From: JAAFHS01 sp031396505 | GTDB lineage: Bacteria; Pseudomonadota; Alphaproteobacteria; Rhodobacterales; Rhodobacteraceae | Assembly (NCBI GenBank): GCA_031396505.1 | Contig: JANNKX010000108.1 | Coordinates: 1-61,508 of the forward strand | Length of the DNA: 61,508 nucleotides | Reading direction: 5' to 3' | Shown here: positions 44,895 to 53,024 of the stretch, piece by piece | How positions within the stretch are numbered: the stretch's first letter is position 1 | How the letters are laid out: each line of letters starts with the position of its first letter | Position numbers and translations under genes: made by a program | Notes under the pieces: model-generated | Told to the model about the DNA's origin: nothing | Database searches by the model: none | Seen by the model: only the letters and a program-made list of their open reading frames with translations

Positions 44895-45617
44895 TTAAAA
44901 CGGAGTCAGGATGTCGACGATTTGTTGGCCATAGCGCGGCTGCTGCGCATCGGTGATCTGGCCGCGCCCGCCATAGGAAATCTGTGCACCGGCGATCTTG
45001 TCGTAGGTGATTTCGTTCTGGCGCGAGATGTCGATGGGCCGCACATAGCCGGATATCAGCAATTCACGCATTTCGAAATTCACCCGCACCTCTTGCACGC
45101 CTTCAATCCGCAACACGCCATTGGGCAATTCATCCACCACTGTCACAGCCACCCGCAGCGTCACCTCCTCATTGCGCGATGTCGTTCCCTGCCCGTTGAA
45201 GGTAGATGATGACCCGGTATTTACAGCCTCCGCCGCGCTCGCACCTTCTGGCAGGATGGAGTCGAGACGCTGTGGAATACCGAACAGATCGGAAAACCCA
45301 GATTGTTCGGCCCCGGTGCGTGACCGCCCGCTGGTGTTGGAAAACTGTGCGGAGTCGTCGATCTCGATCACAACGGTCAGAATATCCCCCGGCTGGCTCG
45401 CACGGCGGTCGCTCAGCAACGCATCCTGACCAGCACCCCACAGCGACGATGCGCCGGTTGGCGTTTCAGGTGCGATATCTTCGGGCAACGGCGTCGAATA
45501 CAGGGCCGCATGTTGATAGGTGTCTTCAAGCGGGTTGAATTCGGGTGCGCGACCCACCTGTTCAAGGCGGCCACAGGCGGTAACGGCAAGGCAAAGCAAC
45601 AGGGGGACGGCGCGCAT
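44895..45617 (-). CDS. flgH: Flagellar L-ring lipoprotein FlgH
   Basis: 240 residues from the ATG at 45617 with AAGGA upstream; a GTG at 45632 is less likely. Lipobox LCLAVTAC. FlgH motifs SLWGAGQDALLSDRRASQPG, DILTVVIEIDDSAQFSN, LRIEGVQEVRVNFEMRELLI and SGYVRPIDISRQNEI. Forms the outer-membrane L ring. Follows flgA. Confidence 0.96.
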   Translation of the reverse strand: MRAVPLLLCLAVTACGRLEQVGRAPEFNPLEDTYQHAALYSTPLPEDIAPETPTGASSLWGAGQDALLSDRRASQPGDILTVVIEIDDSAQFSNTSGRSRTGAEQSGFSDLFGIPQRLDSILPEGASAAEAVNTGSSSTFNGQGTTSRNEEVTLRVAVTVVDELPNGVLRIEGVQEVRVNFEMRELLISGYVRPIDISRQNEITYDKIAGAQISYGGRGQITDAQQPRYGQQIVDILTPF

Positions 45618-45628
45618 TGGTAAATCCT

Positions 45629-46051
45629 TCACGGTGTAGGGCCGACGCGCACGGCGCCGGTGTCGGTCATAATGCCGCTGACGGTGCTGCGGGATGACAG
45701 GTTCATGACGCGGATCACATCACCGGTGCCGCCACGCCCAAGGGCACGGCCTTCGGTGGCAATCTGCAAGCCGCCCGCCACATAAATCAGCGTCACAATC
45801 TGGTTGCGATCCACCAGTGCGGGCGGGCCAAAGTCGGCCGTCCGAATCGGGCGCCCGGCGTAAATCGTCACCCGCGCTTCTTGCCCGATGACCAGTGCGG
45901 CATCGGTGACCGCGCCGTCGATTTCGGCGTCCACGATGTTCAAATCGGCGGCGCTGACCACTGATTGTGCCGGGATACGGCGCAAGGCGATCACACTTTC
46001 GGCGGACGCAAGGCCGGGCAGCAGTATCAGGACCAAAACCCATCGCATCAT
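45629..46051 (-). CDS. flgA: P-ring assembly chaperone FlgA
   Basis: 140 residues, signal peptide MMRWVLVLILLPGLASAES, and an SAF-like domain: RIPAQSVVSAADLNIVDAEI, GQEARVTIYAGRPIRTADFG, NQIVTLIYVAGGLQIATEGR. Short, single-domain form as in other alphaproteobacteria. ATGA overlap with flgG. Confidence 0.93.
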   Translation of the reverse strand: MMRWVLVLILLPGLASAESVIALRRIPAQSVVSAADLNIVDAEIDGAVTDAALVIGQEARVTIYAGRPIRTADFGPPALVDRNQIVTLIYVAGGLQIATEGRALGRGGTGDVIRVMNLSSRSTVSGIMTDTGAVRVGPTP

Positions 46052-46833
46052 CGCACCTGTGTCGTTGCGCCAAGCATCTGGTCGGCGGCAGTGATGACTT
46101 TGGCGTTCAGCTCGTATCCGCGCTGTGCCTTGATCAGTTCGGTCACTTCACGCACCGAATCAACGCTGCTTTCCTCCAGATAGCCCTGCCGCAAGGTGCC
46201 CAGCCCATCGATCCCCGGCGTGCCCACATTCGGCGGCCCAGAGGCCCCGGTTTCCAGAAACAGGTTCGACCCGATCGCCTCCAACCCCTTTTCATTCGTA
46301 AAGCCCACAAGGTTCAACTGGCCCAGCAGTTCCGGTTCAACCCGGTCGCCAAAATACGCATAAACCTCGCCCGCGTTGTTGATCGCAATACTGCGCGCGT
46401 CGTCCGGAATGGTTATACCGGGGGCCACCGGATGCCCCTCGCTGTCCACGATCTCGCCATCCGCGGACCGTTTCAACGCCCCGTCGCGGGTATAGCCCGA
46501 CACGCCCGACGGCAGCGTCACCTCGATGTATCCGCGCCCTTCAATTGCGACATCCAGATCGCCCTGTGTCGCCGTTAATGACCCTTGGGCCAGCACAACT
46601 GAAACAGAGGCCGGGCGCACGCCAAGCCCGATCTGAATGCCGGTCGGCAGCATGGTGCCATCCTCGGCAGTGATCGTGCCGGGCCGCGCGAGTTGTTGAT
46701 AATGCAGGTCCGCGAAATCCGCGCGCCGGGCGTTGTAGCCGGTAGTCGACATGTTCGCGAGGTTGTTTGACACCACGTCGACGCGCATTTGTTGGGCGGC
46801 CATTCCACTGGCGGCAATCTGCAGGGCTTTCAT
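46048..46833 (-). CDS. flgG: Flagellar distal rod protein FlgG
   Basis: 261 residues, standard length. N-terminal ALQIAASGMAAQQMRVDVVS and NNLANMSTTGYNARRADFAD; C-terminal LEESSVDSVREVTELIKAQR and GYELNAKVITAADQMLGATT. Forms the distal rod. Confidence 0.97.
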   Translation of the reverse strand: MKALQIAASGMAAQQMRVDVVSNNLANMSTTGYNARRADFADLHYQQLARPGTITAEDGTMLPTGIQIGLGVRPASVSVVLAQGSLTATQGDLDVAIEGRGYIEVTLPSGVSGYTRDGALKRSADGEIVDSEGHPVAPGITIPDDARSIAINNAGEVYAYFGDRVEPELLGQLNLVGFTNEKGLEAIGSNLFLETGASGPPNVGTPGIDGLGTLRQGYLEESSVDSVREVTELIKAQRGYELNAKVITAADQMLGATTQVR

Positions 46834-46842
46834 CGCGGGTTC

Positions 46843-47556
46843 CTATCGGCCAAGGGTGTCGATCACGGCGCGGACACGGGCATCCTCGCGGTCAAGAAAC
46901 GTCTGGCCCAGTTCGTAGGCCCGCTGCACCGCGATCATCCGCGCCACTTCGGCAACCGGGTTCACGTTGCTGTCCTCCAGCATGCCTTGCATCATCACCC
47001 CGTCCTCGATCGGTTCGACCCCGCTGCTCGCGGCAAACATGGTGCCCGCCACATGGCGCAGGCTCAGCGGGTCGGTTGGCTGCCATAAACCCACCCGCGC
47101 AACCGCCACCCCGTCTGCCGAAAGCGTGCCATCCTGCCCAAGTCCCACATTGCGCGCGCCCGGCGGTACCACGACCGGCGCGCCGCCCGCATCCAAAAGG
47201 CGGTATCCATCGGGCGTGACCAGCTCCCCCTCGGCCGATGGCGTGAATGCCCCGGATCGCGTCAGTCTTTCGCCAGCAGGCGTTTCGATCAGGAAAAATC
47301 CATTGCCCTGAATGGCGAAATCAAAGGTGCCCCCCGTCGTCGAAAACCCTGCCTGTGACAGATCCACACTGCGCGCCGACGCGGTGGCCATCGATAGCGA
47401 CGGCTCGCCCTCCAGCCGGTTTACGTATTCGGAAAACACCACACCTTCGCGGCGAAAACCTGATGTCGATATGTTGGCGATGTTATGCGCCACGATTTCC
47501 ATCTCGCGCATCAGGCCGCTTTGCCGGGTCAGCGTGGTGTATCCGATGCTGTCCAT
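46843..47556 (-). CDS. flgF: Flagellar proximal rod protein FlgF
   Basis: 237 residues. N-terminus MDSIGYTTLTRQSGLMREME with IVAHNIANISTSGFRREGVV and C-terminus SNVNPVAEVARMIAVQRAYE. Shorter and different from FlgG in the N-terminal motif, as expected for FlgF. Followed by flgG after nine bases. Confidence 0.94.
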   Translation of the reverse strand: MDSIGYTTLTRQSGLMREMEIVAHNIANISTSGFRREGVVFSEYVNRLEGEPSLSMATASARSVDLSQAGFSTTGGTFDFAIQGNGFFLIETPAGERLTRSGAFTPSAEGELVTPDGYRLLDAGGAPVVVPPGARNVGLGQDGTLSADGVAVARVGLWQPTDPLSLRHVAGTMFAASSGVEPIEDGVMMQGMLEDSNVNPVAEVARMIAVQRAYELGQTFLDREDARVRAVIDTLGR

Positions 47557-47558
47557 GG

Positions 47559-47825
47559 TCAGCTGCCCGCAATCAGCGGGACCAAACGGTCGGTGAAGAA
47601 TGCCACGAGTGTAGAGGTCATAAAGCTCATGCTGACCCAGAACACCAACAGCATCGCCCCAACCTTAGGCACGAATGTCAGCGTCATTTCCTGAATTGAG
47701 GTGAGTGCCTGAAACAGGCCGACCACGATCCCCGCCACCAAAGCCACCGACAACAGCGGTGCCGATATAATGACCGCGATCCATAGCCCTTGACGCAAAA
47801 CGTCATAAATCAAGGTCTCGCTCAT
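47559..47825 (-). CDS. fliQ: Flagellar export gate protein FliQ
   Basis: 88 residues with two TM helices: LWIAVIISAPLLSVALVAGI and VGAMLLVFWVSMSFMTSTLV, separated by the conserved loop FQALTSIQEMTLTFVPK. Located between fliE and flgF rather than next to fliP or fliR. Confidence 0.95.
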   Translation of the reverse strand: MSETLIYDVLRQGLWIAVIISAPLLSVALVAGIVVGLFQALTSIQEMTLTFVPKVGAMLLVFWVSMSFMTSTLVAFFTDRLVPLIAGS

Positions 47826-48112
47826 ACCGGCATCCTCAGGATTTCCTGATAGGCCTCAACCACCTTGTCGCGCACCGTGGCCACCGTTTCGACGGCCATC
47901 TGCGATGATGCCAGCGCCTGTACCAAAGCGTGCGGGTCTGCCCCGCCGGTCATCGCAGACCTTGCCGTCGCCTCGTGGTTTGACAGCGCTTCGTTAAAGG
48001 TTTCGGCCAGTTTCGCAAAGCCTTGCGCGGCTCCGCCCGGTTGCGGCTGTGGGGCCGCCGCCGTGCGGGCCTGCGCATAGGTGTGGTTTGCAAATGTCGT
48101 TCTCAAATCCAT
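47822..48112 (-). CDS. fliE: Flagellar MS-ring/rod adaptor FliE
   Basis: 96 residues; AAAGGAGA upstream of the ATG. C-terminal FliE motif DPHALVQALASSQMAVETVA and TVRDKVVEAYQEILRMPV. Joins the MS ring to the proximal rod. Overlaps fliQ by four bases. Confidence 0.94.
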   Translation of the reverse strand: MDLRTTFANHTYAQARTAAAPQPQPGGAAQGFAKLAETFNEALSNHEATARSAMTGGADPHALVQALASSQMAVETVATVRDKVVEAYQEILRMPV

Positions 48113-48124
48113 TCTGGATCTCCT

Positions 48125-48505
48125 TTACCGACGCAGTAGCTCGAACAGGCTTTGCGTCATCTGCCGCGCCTGATCGAAAAGTTTGAGGTTCGCCTCATAG
48201 CTGCGTTGCGCTTCGCGCGCGTCCGCAATTTCAATCACCAGATCGACATTCGAGCCGTCATAGTGACCGGTTTCATCCGCCATCGGATGTCCGGGGTCAT
48301 AGATGGACTGCGCCTCGCTGCGGTCCAACTGCACCGGCCCGGTTTCAACCCGGCCGGATTCCATTTCTTCGTGAAACGATGTCACCTTGCGCTGGTATCC
48401 CGGCGTGTCGGCGTTGGCGACGTTTTCGGCCACATGGCGCAGGCGCAGGGCCTGCGCCTCCATGCCGGATGCGGAATACGTCAGGGATGTCAAAAGCCCG
48501 GACAT
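48125..48505 (-). CDS. flgC: Flagellar proximal rod protein FlgC
   Basis: 126 residues. Start SLTYSASGMEAQALRLRHVA and ENVANADTPGYQRKVTSF; end NVDLVIEIADAREAQRSYEA followed by NLKLFDQARQMTQSLFELLR. Shares one base with flgB. Confidence 0.95.
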   Translation of the reverse strand: MSGLLTSLTYSASGMEAQALRLRHVAENVANADTPGYQRKVTSFHEEMESGRVETGPVQLDRSEAQSIYDPGHPMADETGHYDGSNVDLVIEIADAREAQRSYEANLKLFDQARQMTQSLFELLRR

Positions 48506-48888
48506 CAGCGCCGCCCCAGACTGGCGCGCAACACCTCGGATGTGCCGCGATAGATCGCCAATGCCATATCGTGCTGCTGGCGCGTTTCCACCGATTTCAC
48601 CATTTCGGATTCAAGTGACACGGTATTTCCGTTCGGCGCACCGTGGCCGCGGACGACATGGCCTTCGTCGACCGCACCGGCGCTGGATGCCCCCGCATGC
48701 CCTGGCCGCGTGGCCCGCATCCCCTCTTGTGACGACGCCGCCCAAACGCTGGCAAAATCATTCACATCCTGGGTGCGATACCCCGGTGTATCGGCATTGG
48801 CGACGTTACGCGCAATGACCCCAAGACGGGTGCCTGCATGGGCGGACATGGCTTGTGCCATCGCGGTGATTTCAAGTTTTTCGAACAT
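48505..48888 (-). CDS. flgB: Flagellar proximal rod protein FlgB
   Basis: 127 residues. AMAQAMSAHAGTRLGVIARN and VANADTPGYRTQDVNDFA are the rod motif; the C-terminal part has GNTVSLESEMVKSVETRQQH. First gene of the minus-strand rod/ring operon; divergent from fliI with a CtrA-like sequence in the gap. Confidence 0.94.
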   Translation of the reverse strand: MFEKLEITAMAQAMSAHAGTRLGVIARNVANADTPGYRTQDVNDFASVWAASSQEGMRATRPGHAGASSAGAVDEGHVVRGHGAPNGNTVSLESEMVKSVETRQQHDMALAIYRGTSEVLRASLGRR

Positions 48889-48911
48889 CTAAGGGCTTCT
48901 CCCTCGTCCTG

Positions 48912-48927
48912 GTTCACTAAGGCTTAA
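48912..48927 (-). promoter_or_regulatory. Possible CtrA-like box upstream of flgB
   Basis: On the minus strand TTAA-GCCTTAG-TGAAC, one mismatch from TTAA-N7-TTAAC, 24 bases upstream of the flgB ATG and 48 bases from the fliI GTG. Weaker than the other three sites because the mismatch is in the more conserved half. Confidence 0.4.
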
Positions 48928-48974
48928 GGGTGATTCCTTTAGAAACGGTAAGCAGCGAACAAAGGGAGAATCCC

Positions 48975-50285
48975 GTGGCCGAAGTTTTTGATGGGTTGAC
49001 GTCGGAATTGCGTCGTGTGGCCGTGCATTCCCATGTCGGACGGGTGGCCGAGGCCGCGCGCGGAACATTGCGCGTGACCGGGTTACAAACCCACGCGCGG
49101 CTTGGCGACCGTGTCACCATCCATACACGCGCCGCACAAATTGGTGGCGAGGTACTGCGCCTGTCTCCCGGCGACTCGATCATTCTGCCCGATTCCAGTG
49201 GTGAAGGATTGGCAATCGGCGATGCCGTCGAACTGGTCGGCGCCGCCGACATCGCCCCTGATGACAGCTGGATCGGGCGCGTTATTGACCCGTTTGGCGC
49301 ACCACTTGACGGGCGGCCGTTGTTGCCGGGCCAGCATTCATGCACCGTGCGCGCCCTTCCGCCGCCCGCGACGACCCGCCGCCGCCTGGGGCCACGTGTT
49401 GAAACCGGGGTTGCCGTGTTCGATACGCTTTTGCCCTTGGTCCGCGGCCAGCGGATCGGCCTTTTCGCAGGCTCCGGGGTTGGCAAGTCATCGCTGCTTG
49501 CACGATTTGCACGCGGTGTTACGGCGGATGTGATCGTGATTGCCCTTGTCGGCGAACGTGGCCGCGAATTGCGTGAATTCACTGAACGCGTGCTCGGTCC
49601 GCAGGGCATGGCGCGCAGCATCGTGGTGGCTGCAACCTCGGATCAGTCCGCCCTCATGCGCCGCCGCTGTGCCTGGACGGCGATGGCCGTCGCCGAACAT
49701 TTCCGCGATCAGGGTTTACAAGTTCTGCTACTGGTCGACAGCGTCACCCGCTTTGCCGAAGCACACCGCGAGGTTGCGCTTGCGGGTGGCGAGGATGCGG
49801 GTCTGGGCGGTTTCCCCCCCTCCACCAGCGCCATGATCATGGGCCTTGCCGAACGTGCGGGGCCGGGGCCGGAAGGGTCGGGCGATATCACGGCGGTGTT
49901 TTCTGTGCTGGTCGCGGGCTCCGATATGGATGGCACCGTGGCCGATATCCTGCGTGGCGTGCTCGACGGCCATGTCGTGCTGGACCGCAAGATCGCCGAA
50001 CGCGGGCGATACCCTGCGATTGATCTGTTGCGCTCTGTCTCGCGCAGCCTGCCCGAGGCGGCCAGCGAGGATGAAAACCTGCTGATCACCCAAGCCCGCC
50101 GCCTGCTTGGGGCTTATGACCGGGCGGAATTGATGATCCAGGCTGGCCTTTACGCCCGCGGCTCCGACCCCCTGATCGACGAGGCGATCCGCATCTGGCC
50201 CGCGCTCGATGGCTTTCTCGCCGAAATGGCCCCCGAAGACGGCATCGCAGGCAGTTTTCGACGCCTGCAGGCCGTCTTGGCCTAA
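48975..50285 (+). CDS. fliI: Flagellar export ATPase FliI
   Basis: 436 residues from a GTG at 48975 with AAAGGGAG upstream; a farther upstream GTG at 48930 lacks a site. F1-beta-like ATPase: GRVIDPFGAPLDGRPLL, Walker A GLFAGSGVGKSSLLARFARG (about 160-180), ALVGERGRELREF, Walker B LLVDSVTRFAEA and GGFPPSTSAMI. Powers unfolding of export substrates with FliH. Monocistronic, divergent from flgB; overlaps the convergent lrp-type gene by four bases. Confidence 0.96.
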   Translation: MAEVFDGLTSELRRVAVHSHVGRVAEAARGTLRVTGLQTHARLGDRVTIHTRAAQIGGEVLRLSPGDSIILPDSSGEGLAIGDAVELVGAADIAPDDSWIGRVIDPFGAPLDGRPLLPGQHSCTVRALPPPATTRRRLGPRVETGVAVFDTLLPLVRGQRIGLFAGSGVGKSSLLARFARGVTADVIVIALVGERGRELREFTERVLGPQGMARSIVVAATSDQSALMRRRCAWTAMAVAEHFRDQGLQVLLLVDSVTRFAEAHREVALAGGEDAGLGGFPPSTSAMIMGLAERAGPGPEGSGDITAVFSVLVAGSDMDGTVADILRGVLDGHVVLDRKIAERGRYPAIDLLRSVSRSLPEAASEDENLLITQARRLLGAYDRAELMIQAGLYARGSDPLIDEAIRIWPALDGFLAEMAPEDGIAGSFRRLQAVLA

Positions 50286-50737
50286 ACCGGCAGCGGCGTG
50301 TCCGCCTTCAACTGATCCATCACGATCTGGCTATGCACCCGCGCCACCGCCGGATGCGGCAGAAATTCCTGATGGATCAACCGGTTCAACGCTGGCAGAT
50401 CGGTGCAATAGACCCGCAGCAGATAATCCGCCTCGCCCGTCAGGGTCCAGGCACTCACCACCTCCGCCCGTCCTGCGATCATCCGGGCAAAGGCCGCCGC
50501 CGGTTCCTTGCCATGCGTCGCCATCTGCACCTGAATGAACGCCTGCACCCCCAGCCCCAGCCGCCCGGCATCCAGCCGTGCTGCATAGCCTGTGATGTAC
50601 CCATCCGCCTCCAGCCGCGCCCGCCTGCGCCCCGCCTGACTGGCCGACAGGTGCAGCTTTGCCCCCAGAACCTCAGCCGTCACCAGCGCATCGCGCTGCA
50701 ATTCCGCCAGAAGCCGCGTGTCCGTTTCATCAAGCAT
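50282..50737 (-). CDS. Lrp/AsnC-family regulator next to hppD
   Basis: 151 residues from the ATG at 50737 (GGGGAT upstream). N-terminal HTH (LDETDTRLLAELQRDALVTA, LHLSASQAGRRRARLEADGY) and C-terminal RAM/ligand domain (GVQAFIQVQMATHGKEPAAA, VVSAWTLTGEADYLLRVYCT). Divergent from hppD, so it probably controls tyrosine degradation in response to an aromatic amino acid. Confidence 0.92.
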   Translation of the reverse strand: MLDETDTRLLAELQRDALVTAEVLGAKLHLSASQAGRRRARLEADGYITGYAARLDAGRLGLGVQAFIQVQMATHGKEPAAAFARMIAGRAEVVSAWTLTGEADYLLRVYCTDLPALNRLIHQEFLPHPAVARVHSQIVMDQLKADTPLPV

Positions 50738-50768
50738 TGCATGATCCCCGCACGTATTCAGTGGAATG

Positions 50769-50792
50769 TGCGTAAAATCCGCATATTTTGCA
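50769..50792. promoter_or_regulatory. Imperfect palindrome in lrp/hppD promoter gap
   Basis: TGCGTAAAAT and ATTTTGCA flank CCGCAT; apart from two extra bases in the left arm they are complementary. AT-rich imperfect palindromes are typical Lrp/AsnC sites, and this one lies between the two divergent starts. Confidence 0.35.
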
Positions 50793-50867
50793 AGAAGTCC
50801 CGGAAAAATCGCGCAAACCCCGCACCGCCTTCGGCGTATCATTCTCCCAGCAATCAGAGGAACCGCC

Positions 50868-51953
50868 ATGGGCCCCTTTCCGCACACCGCCCCAAAATCC
50901 ACCATCACCCCCGAAAACCCCGCCGGGACCGATGGCTTTGCATTCGTCGAATTTGCCAGCCCCGACCCGCAGGCCCTGCGCACGCTTTTTGCGCAGATGG
51001 GCTACACCCTGACCGCCCGCCACCGCACCCACGCCATTGAACTCTGGCAGCAGGGCGACATCACCTACATCCTGAATGACGATCCCGCCAGCCACGCCCG
51101 CCGCTTCGCCGATCTGCACGGGCCCTGTGCCGCCTCCATGGGCTGGCGCGTTGTCAATGCGGATGACGCCATGGCCCATGTCACTGCAAACGGTGCCACC
51201 CCATATACAGCGACGGACAAGGTGATCGACGCCCCCGCCATCATGGGCATCGGCGGCTCGCTCATCTACCTCACCGACCGCTATGGCGACACGCACCCCT
51301 TCACCGACTTCGACTTCATCGCCGAACCGCATGGCGTGGGGTTTTTCTACCTCGACCACCTCACCCACAATGTCCACAAGGGCAACATGGACGTCTGGTT
51401 CGATTTCTACGCCCGCCTGTTCAATTTCCGCCAGATCCGCTTCTTCGACATCGAAGGCAAATTCACCGGCCTGCACTCCCGCGCCCTGACCTCGCCTTGC
51501 GGGCGCATCCGCATCCCGATCAACGAAGATCGCGGCGAAACAGGGCAGATCGTCGAATACCTGCGCCGCTATAACGGCGAAGGCATTCAGCACATCGCCG
51601 TCGGCACCGATGACCTGTACACCGCCACCGACGCCATCGCGGCACGCGGCATCCGTTTCATGCCCAAACCCCCGATGGCCTATTACAAACTCTCCAGAAC
51701 CCGCGTTCACGGTCACGATGAACCCATCGAAAAAATGGCCAGACACGGCATCCTGATTGATGGCGAAGGCGTCGTCGACGGCGGTGAAACCCGCATCCTG
51801 TTGCAGATCTTCTCGAAAACCGTGATCGGCCCGATCTTCTTCGAATTCATCCAGCGCAAGGGCGATGATGGCTTTGGCGAAGGCAACTTCCGCGCATTGT
51901 TTGAATCGATCGAACAGGATCAGATCGACCGCGGCGTGTTGCAAGCATCGTAA
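50868..51953 (+). CDS. hppD: 4-Hydroxyphenylpyruvate dioxygenase
   Basis: 361 residues from an ATG with AGAGGA upstream. Two vicinal-oxygen-chelate domains; the iron ligands are His in FFYLDHLTHNVHKGNMDVWF, His in GEGIQHIAVGTDDLY and Glu in GPIFFEFIQRKGDDGFGEGN (C-terminal gating region follows). Converts 4-hydroxyphenylpyruvate to homogentisate in tyrosine degradation. The other homogentisate genes are not in the window. Confidence 0.97.
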   Translation: MGPFPHTAPKSTITPENPAGTDGFAFVEFASPDPQALRTLFAQMGYTLTARHRTHAIELWQQGDITYILNDDPASHARRFADLHGPCAASMGWRVVNADDAMAHVTANGATPYTATDKVIDAPAIMGIGGSLIYLTDRYGDTHPFTDFDFIAEPHGVGFFYLDHLTHNVHKGNMDVWFDFYARLFNFRQIRFFDIEGKFTGLHSRALTSPCGRIRIPINEDRGETGQIVEYLRRYNGEGIQHIAVGTDDLYTATDAIAARGIRFMPKPPMAYYKLSRTRVHGHDEPIEKMARHGILIDGEGVVDGGETRILLQIFSKTVIGPIFFEFIQRKGDDGFGEGNFRALFESIEQDQIDRGVLQAS

Positions 51954-52005
51954 TACAGCGATGCGGGCATCGCAGCCCGCATCACGCATTCTCATGCCGA
52001 AATGC

Positions 52006-52212
52006 TCAGCGGCACTCGGGGTGCTCGATCACGTCACCCGGGTCGTCGCAACCCGAACCGCCCGGAATCCGCAGCTTGCGGCGCTTTTCGACTGCACCAT
52101 CCGCCGCGAACTGGGTCGTATTGAAACCGTCAGGAATGTCGCTTGCCTGTACCGCACCGCTGAGCGAGCAGGCGAAAGCAAGTGCCGTTGTCATCAGGAT
52201 CAGGGTTTTCAT
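52006..52212 (-). CDS. Small secreted protein, unknown function
   Basis: 68 residues with AAAGGAGG seven bases before the ATG. Signal peptide TLILMTTALAFACSLSGAVQ with cleavage near VQA-S. The roughly 45-residue mature part is charged in the middle (VEKRRKLRIPGG) and has two Cys (GSGCDDPGDVIEHPECR) that could form a disulfide. No family recognised. Confidence 0.75.
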   Translation of the reverse strand: MKTLILMTTALAFACSLSGAVQASDIPDGFNTTQFAADGAVEKRRKLRIPGGSGCDDPGDVIEHPECR

Positions 52213-52250
52213 CAGGTCCTCCTTTGTTGGTCTGATGTCGTAATCCTACG

Positions 52251-52281
52251 CCTTGGTCAGACGTCACATCAGGGACCAAGG
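52251..52281. promoter_or_regulatory. Inverted repeat upstream of small secreted gene
   Basis: CCTTGGTC (52251-52258) and GACCAAGG (52274-52281) are perfectly complementary with a 15-base spacer, 39 bases upstream of the 68-residue protein. Could be an operator or an RNA hairpin in its leader. Confidence 0.4.
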
Positions 52282-52328
52282 GCCTCCGAAAATGGGTAAG
52301 TGTTCAGACCAATGTCCGAACTCCAATG

Positions 52329-52341
52329 TAACATAATGTTA
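52329..52341. promoter_or_regulatory. AT-rich palindrome near response-regulator 3' end
   Basis: TAACAT-A-ATGTTA is a perfect 13-base palindrome followed by an AT-rich run, 24 bases beyond the response-regulator stop. Possible operator or promoter element for the small secreted gene. Confidence 0.35.
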
Positions 52342-52364
52342 TATATAGATTTAATACTGATTAG

Positions 52365-53024
52365 CTATTTGGTGAAGTGCTCGCGCGCCAGCATGGCAGC
52401 CTCGACCCTGTTCCTGACGTGCAGTTTTTGCAAAATCGACGTCATGTAGTGCTTCACGGTCTTTTCCTGAATATCCAGCTTGGTCCCGACTTCCTTGTTG
52501 CTCAGTCCTTGGGCCACCAGCTTCAAGATATCCTCTTCGCGCCGTGACAAGTCATCAAGGGGGTTTGGTGCCGCCGCTCCTGCAGGGGCGCCACGCATCG
52601 CCACCAGAAGCTGGCCCGCCAAGCCGGGGGAAACGTATGACCGCCCCGCTACCAGATCATGGACCAGATCAATCAGTTCAGAGCCGCCGACCCCCTTCAG
52701 AATATAGCCGGCCGCTCCCAGTTTCAGAACCTGCAGCAGATCGGTTTCGTTTTCCGATGCCGTCAGAATCGCCACCAGCGGCGGCTTTGCCATCTGCATG
52801 ATGCGGGTCAGGGAACCGACCCCACCGCCTTTTGGCATTGATATGTCCAGAAGCACGATGTCAGGCGCAAGGCTTTCACACAACGCCACGGCTGCATCGC
52901 CATCTTGGGCCTGCCCGACGACGTCGATCCCTTGTGCCGTCTGCAGGATGCGCGCCAGACCATCGCGGTAGATCGGGTGGTCGTCTGCCAGCACCAGCCG
53001 GATGATCTGCGGATCTTCGGTCAT
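52365..53024 (-). CDS. NarL/FixJ-family response regulator
   Basis: 219 residues. Receiver domain with acidic pair in VLADDHPIYRDG, phosphoacceptor Asp60 in IVLLDISMP, Thr in VAILTASENE and Lys in GYILKGV; LuxR-type HTH about residues 155-215 (DLSRREEDILKLVAQGLSNK, VKHYMTSILQKLHVRNRVEA). Overlaps the kinase gene by four bases, so the two form a pair. Confidence 0.95.
   Translation of the reverse strand: MTEDPQIIRLVLADDHPIYRDGLARILQTAQGIDVVGQAQDGDAAVALCESLAPDIVLLDISMPKGGGVGSLTRIMQMAKPPLVAILTASENETDLLQVLKLGAAGYILKGVGGSELIDLVHDLVAGRSYVSPGLAGQLLVAMRGAPAGAAAPNPLDDLSRREEDILKLVAQGLSNKEVGTKLDIQEKTVKHYMTSILQKLHVRNRVEAAMLAREHFTK

Noticed and set aside
50730..51995. 421-codon open frame on the minus strand opposite hppD
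   Set aside because: Covers the clear dioxygenase gene in full; Gly/Val/Asp-rich translation without motifs.
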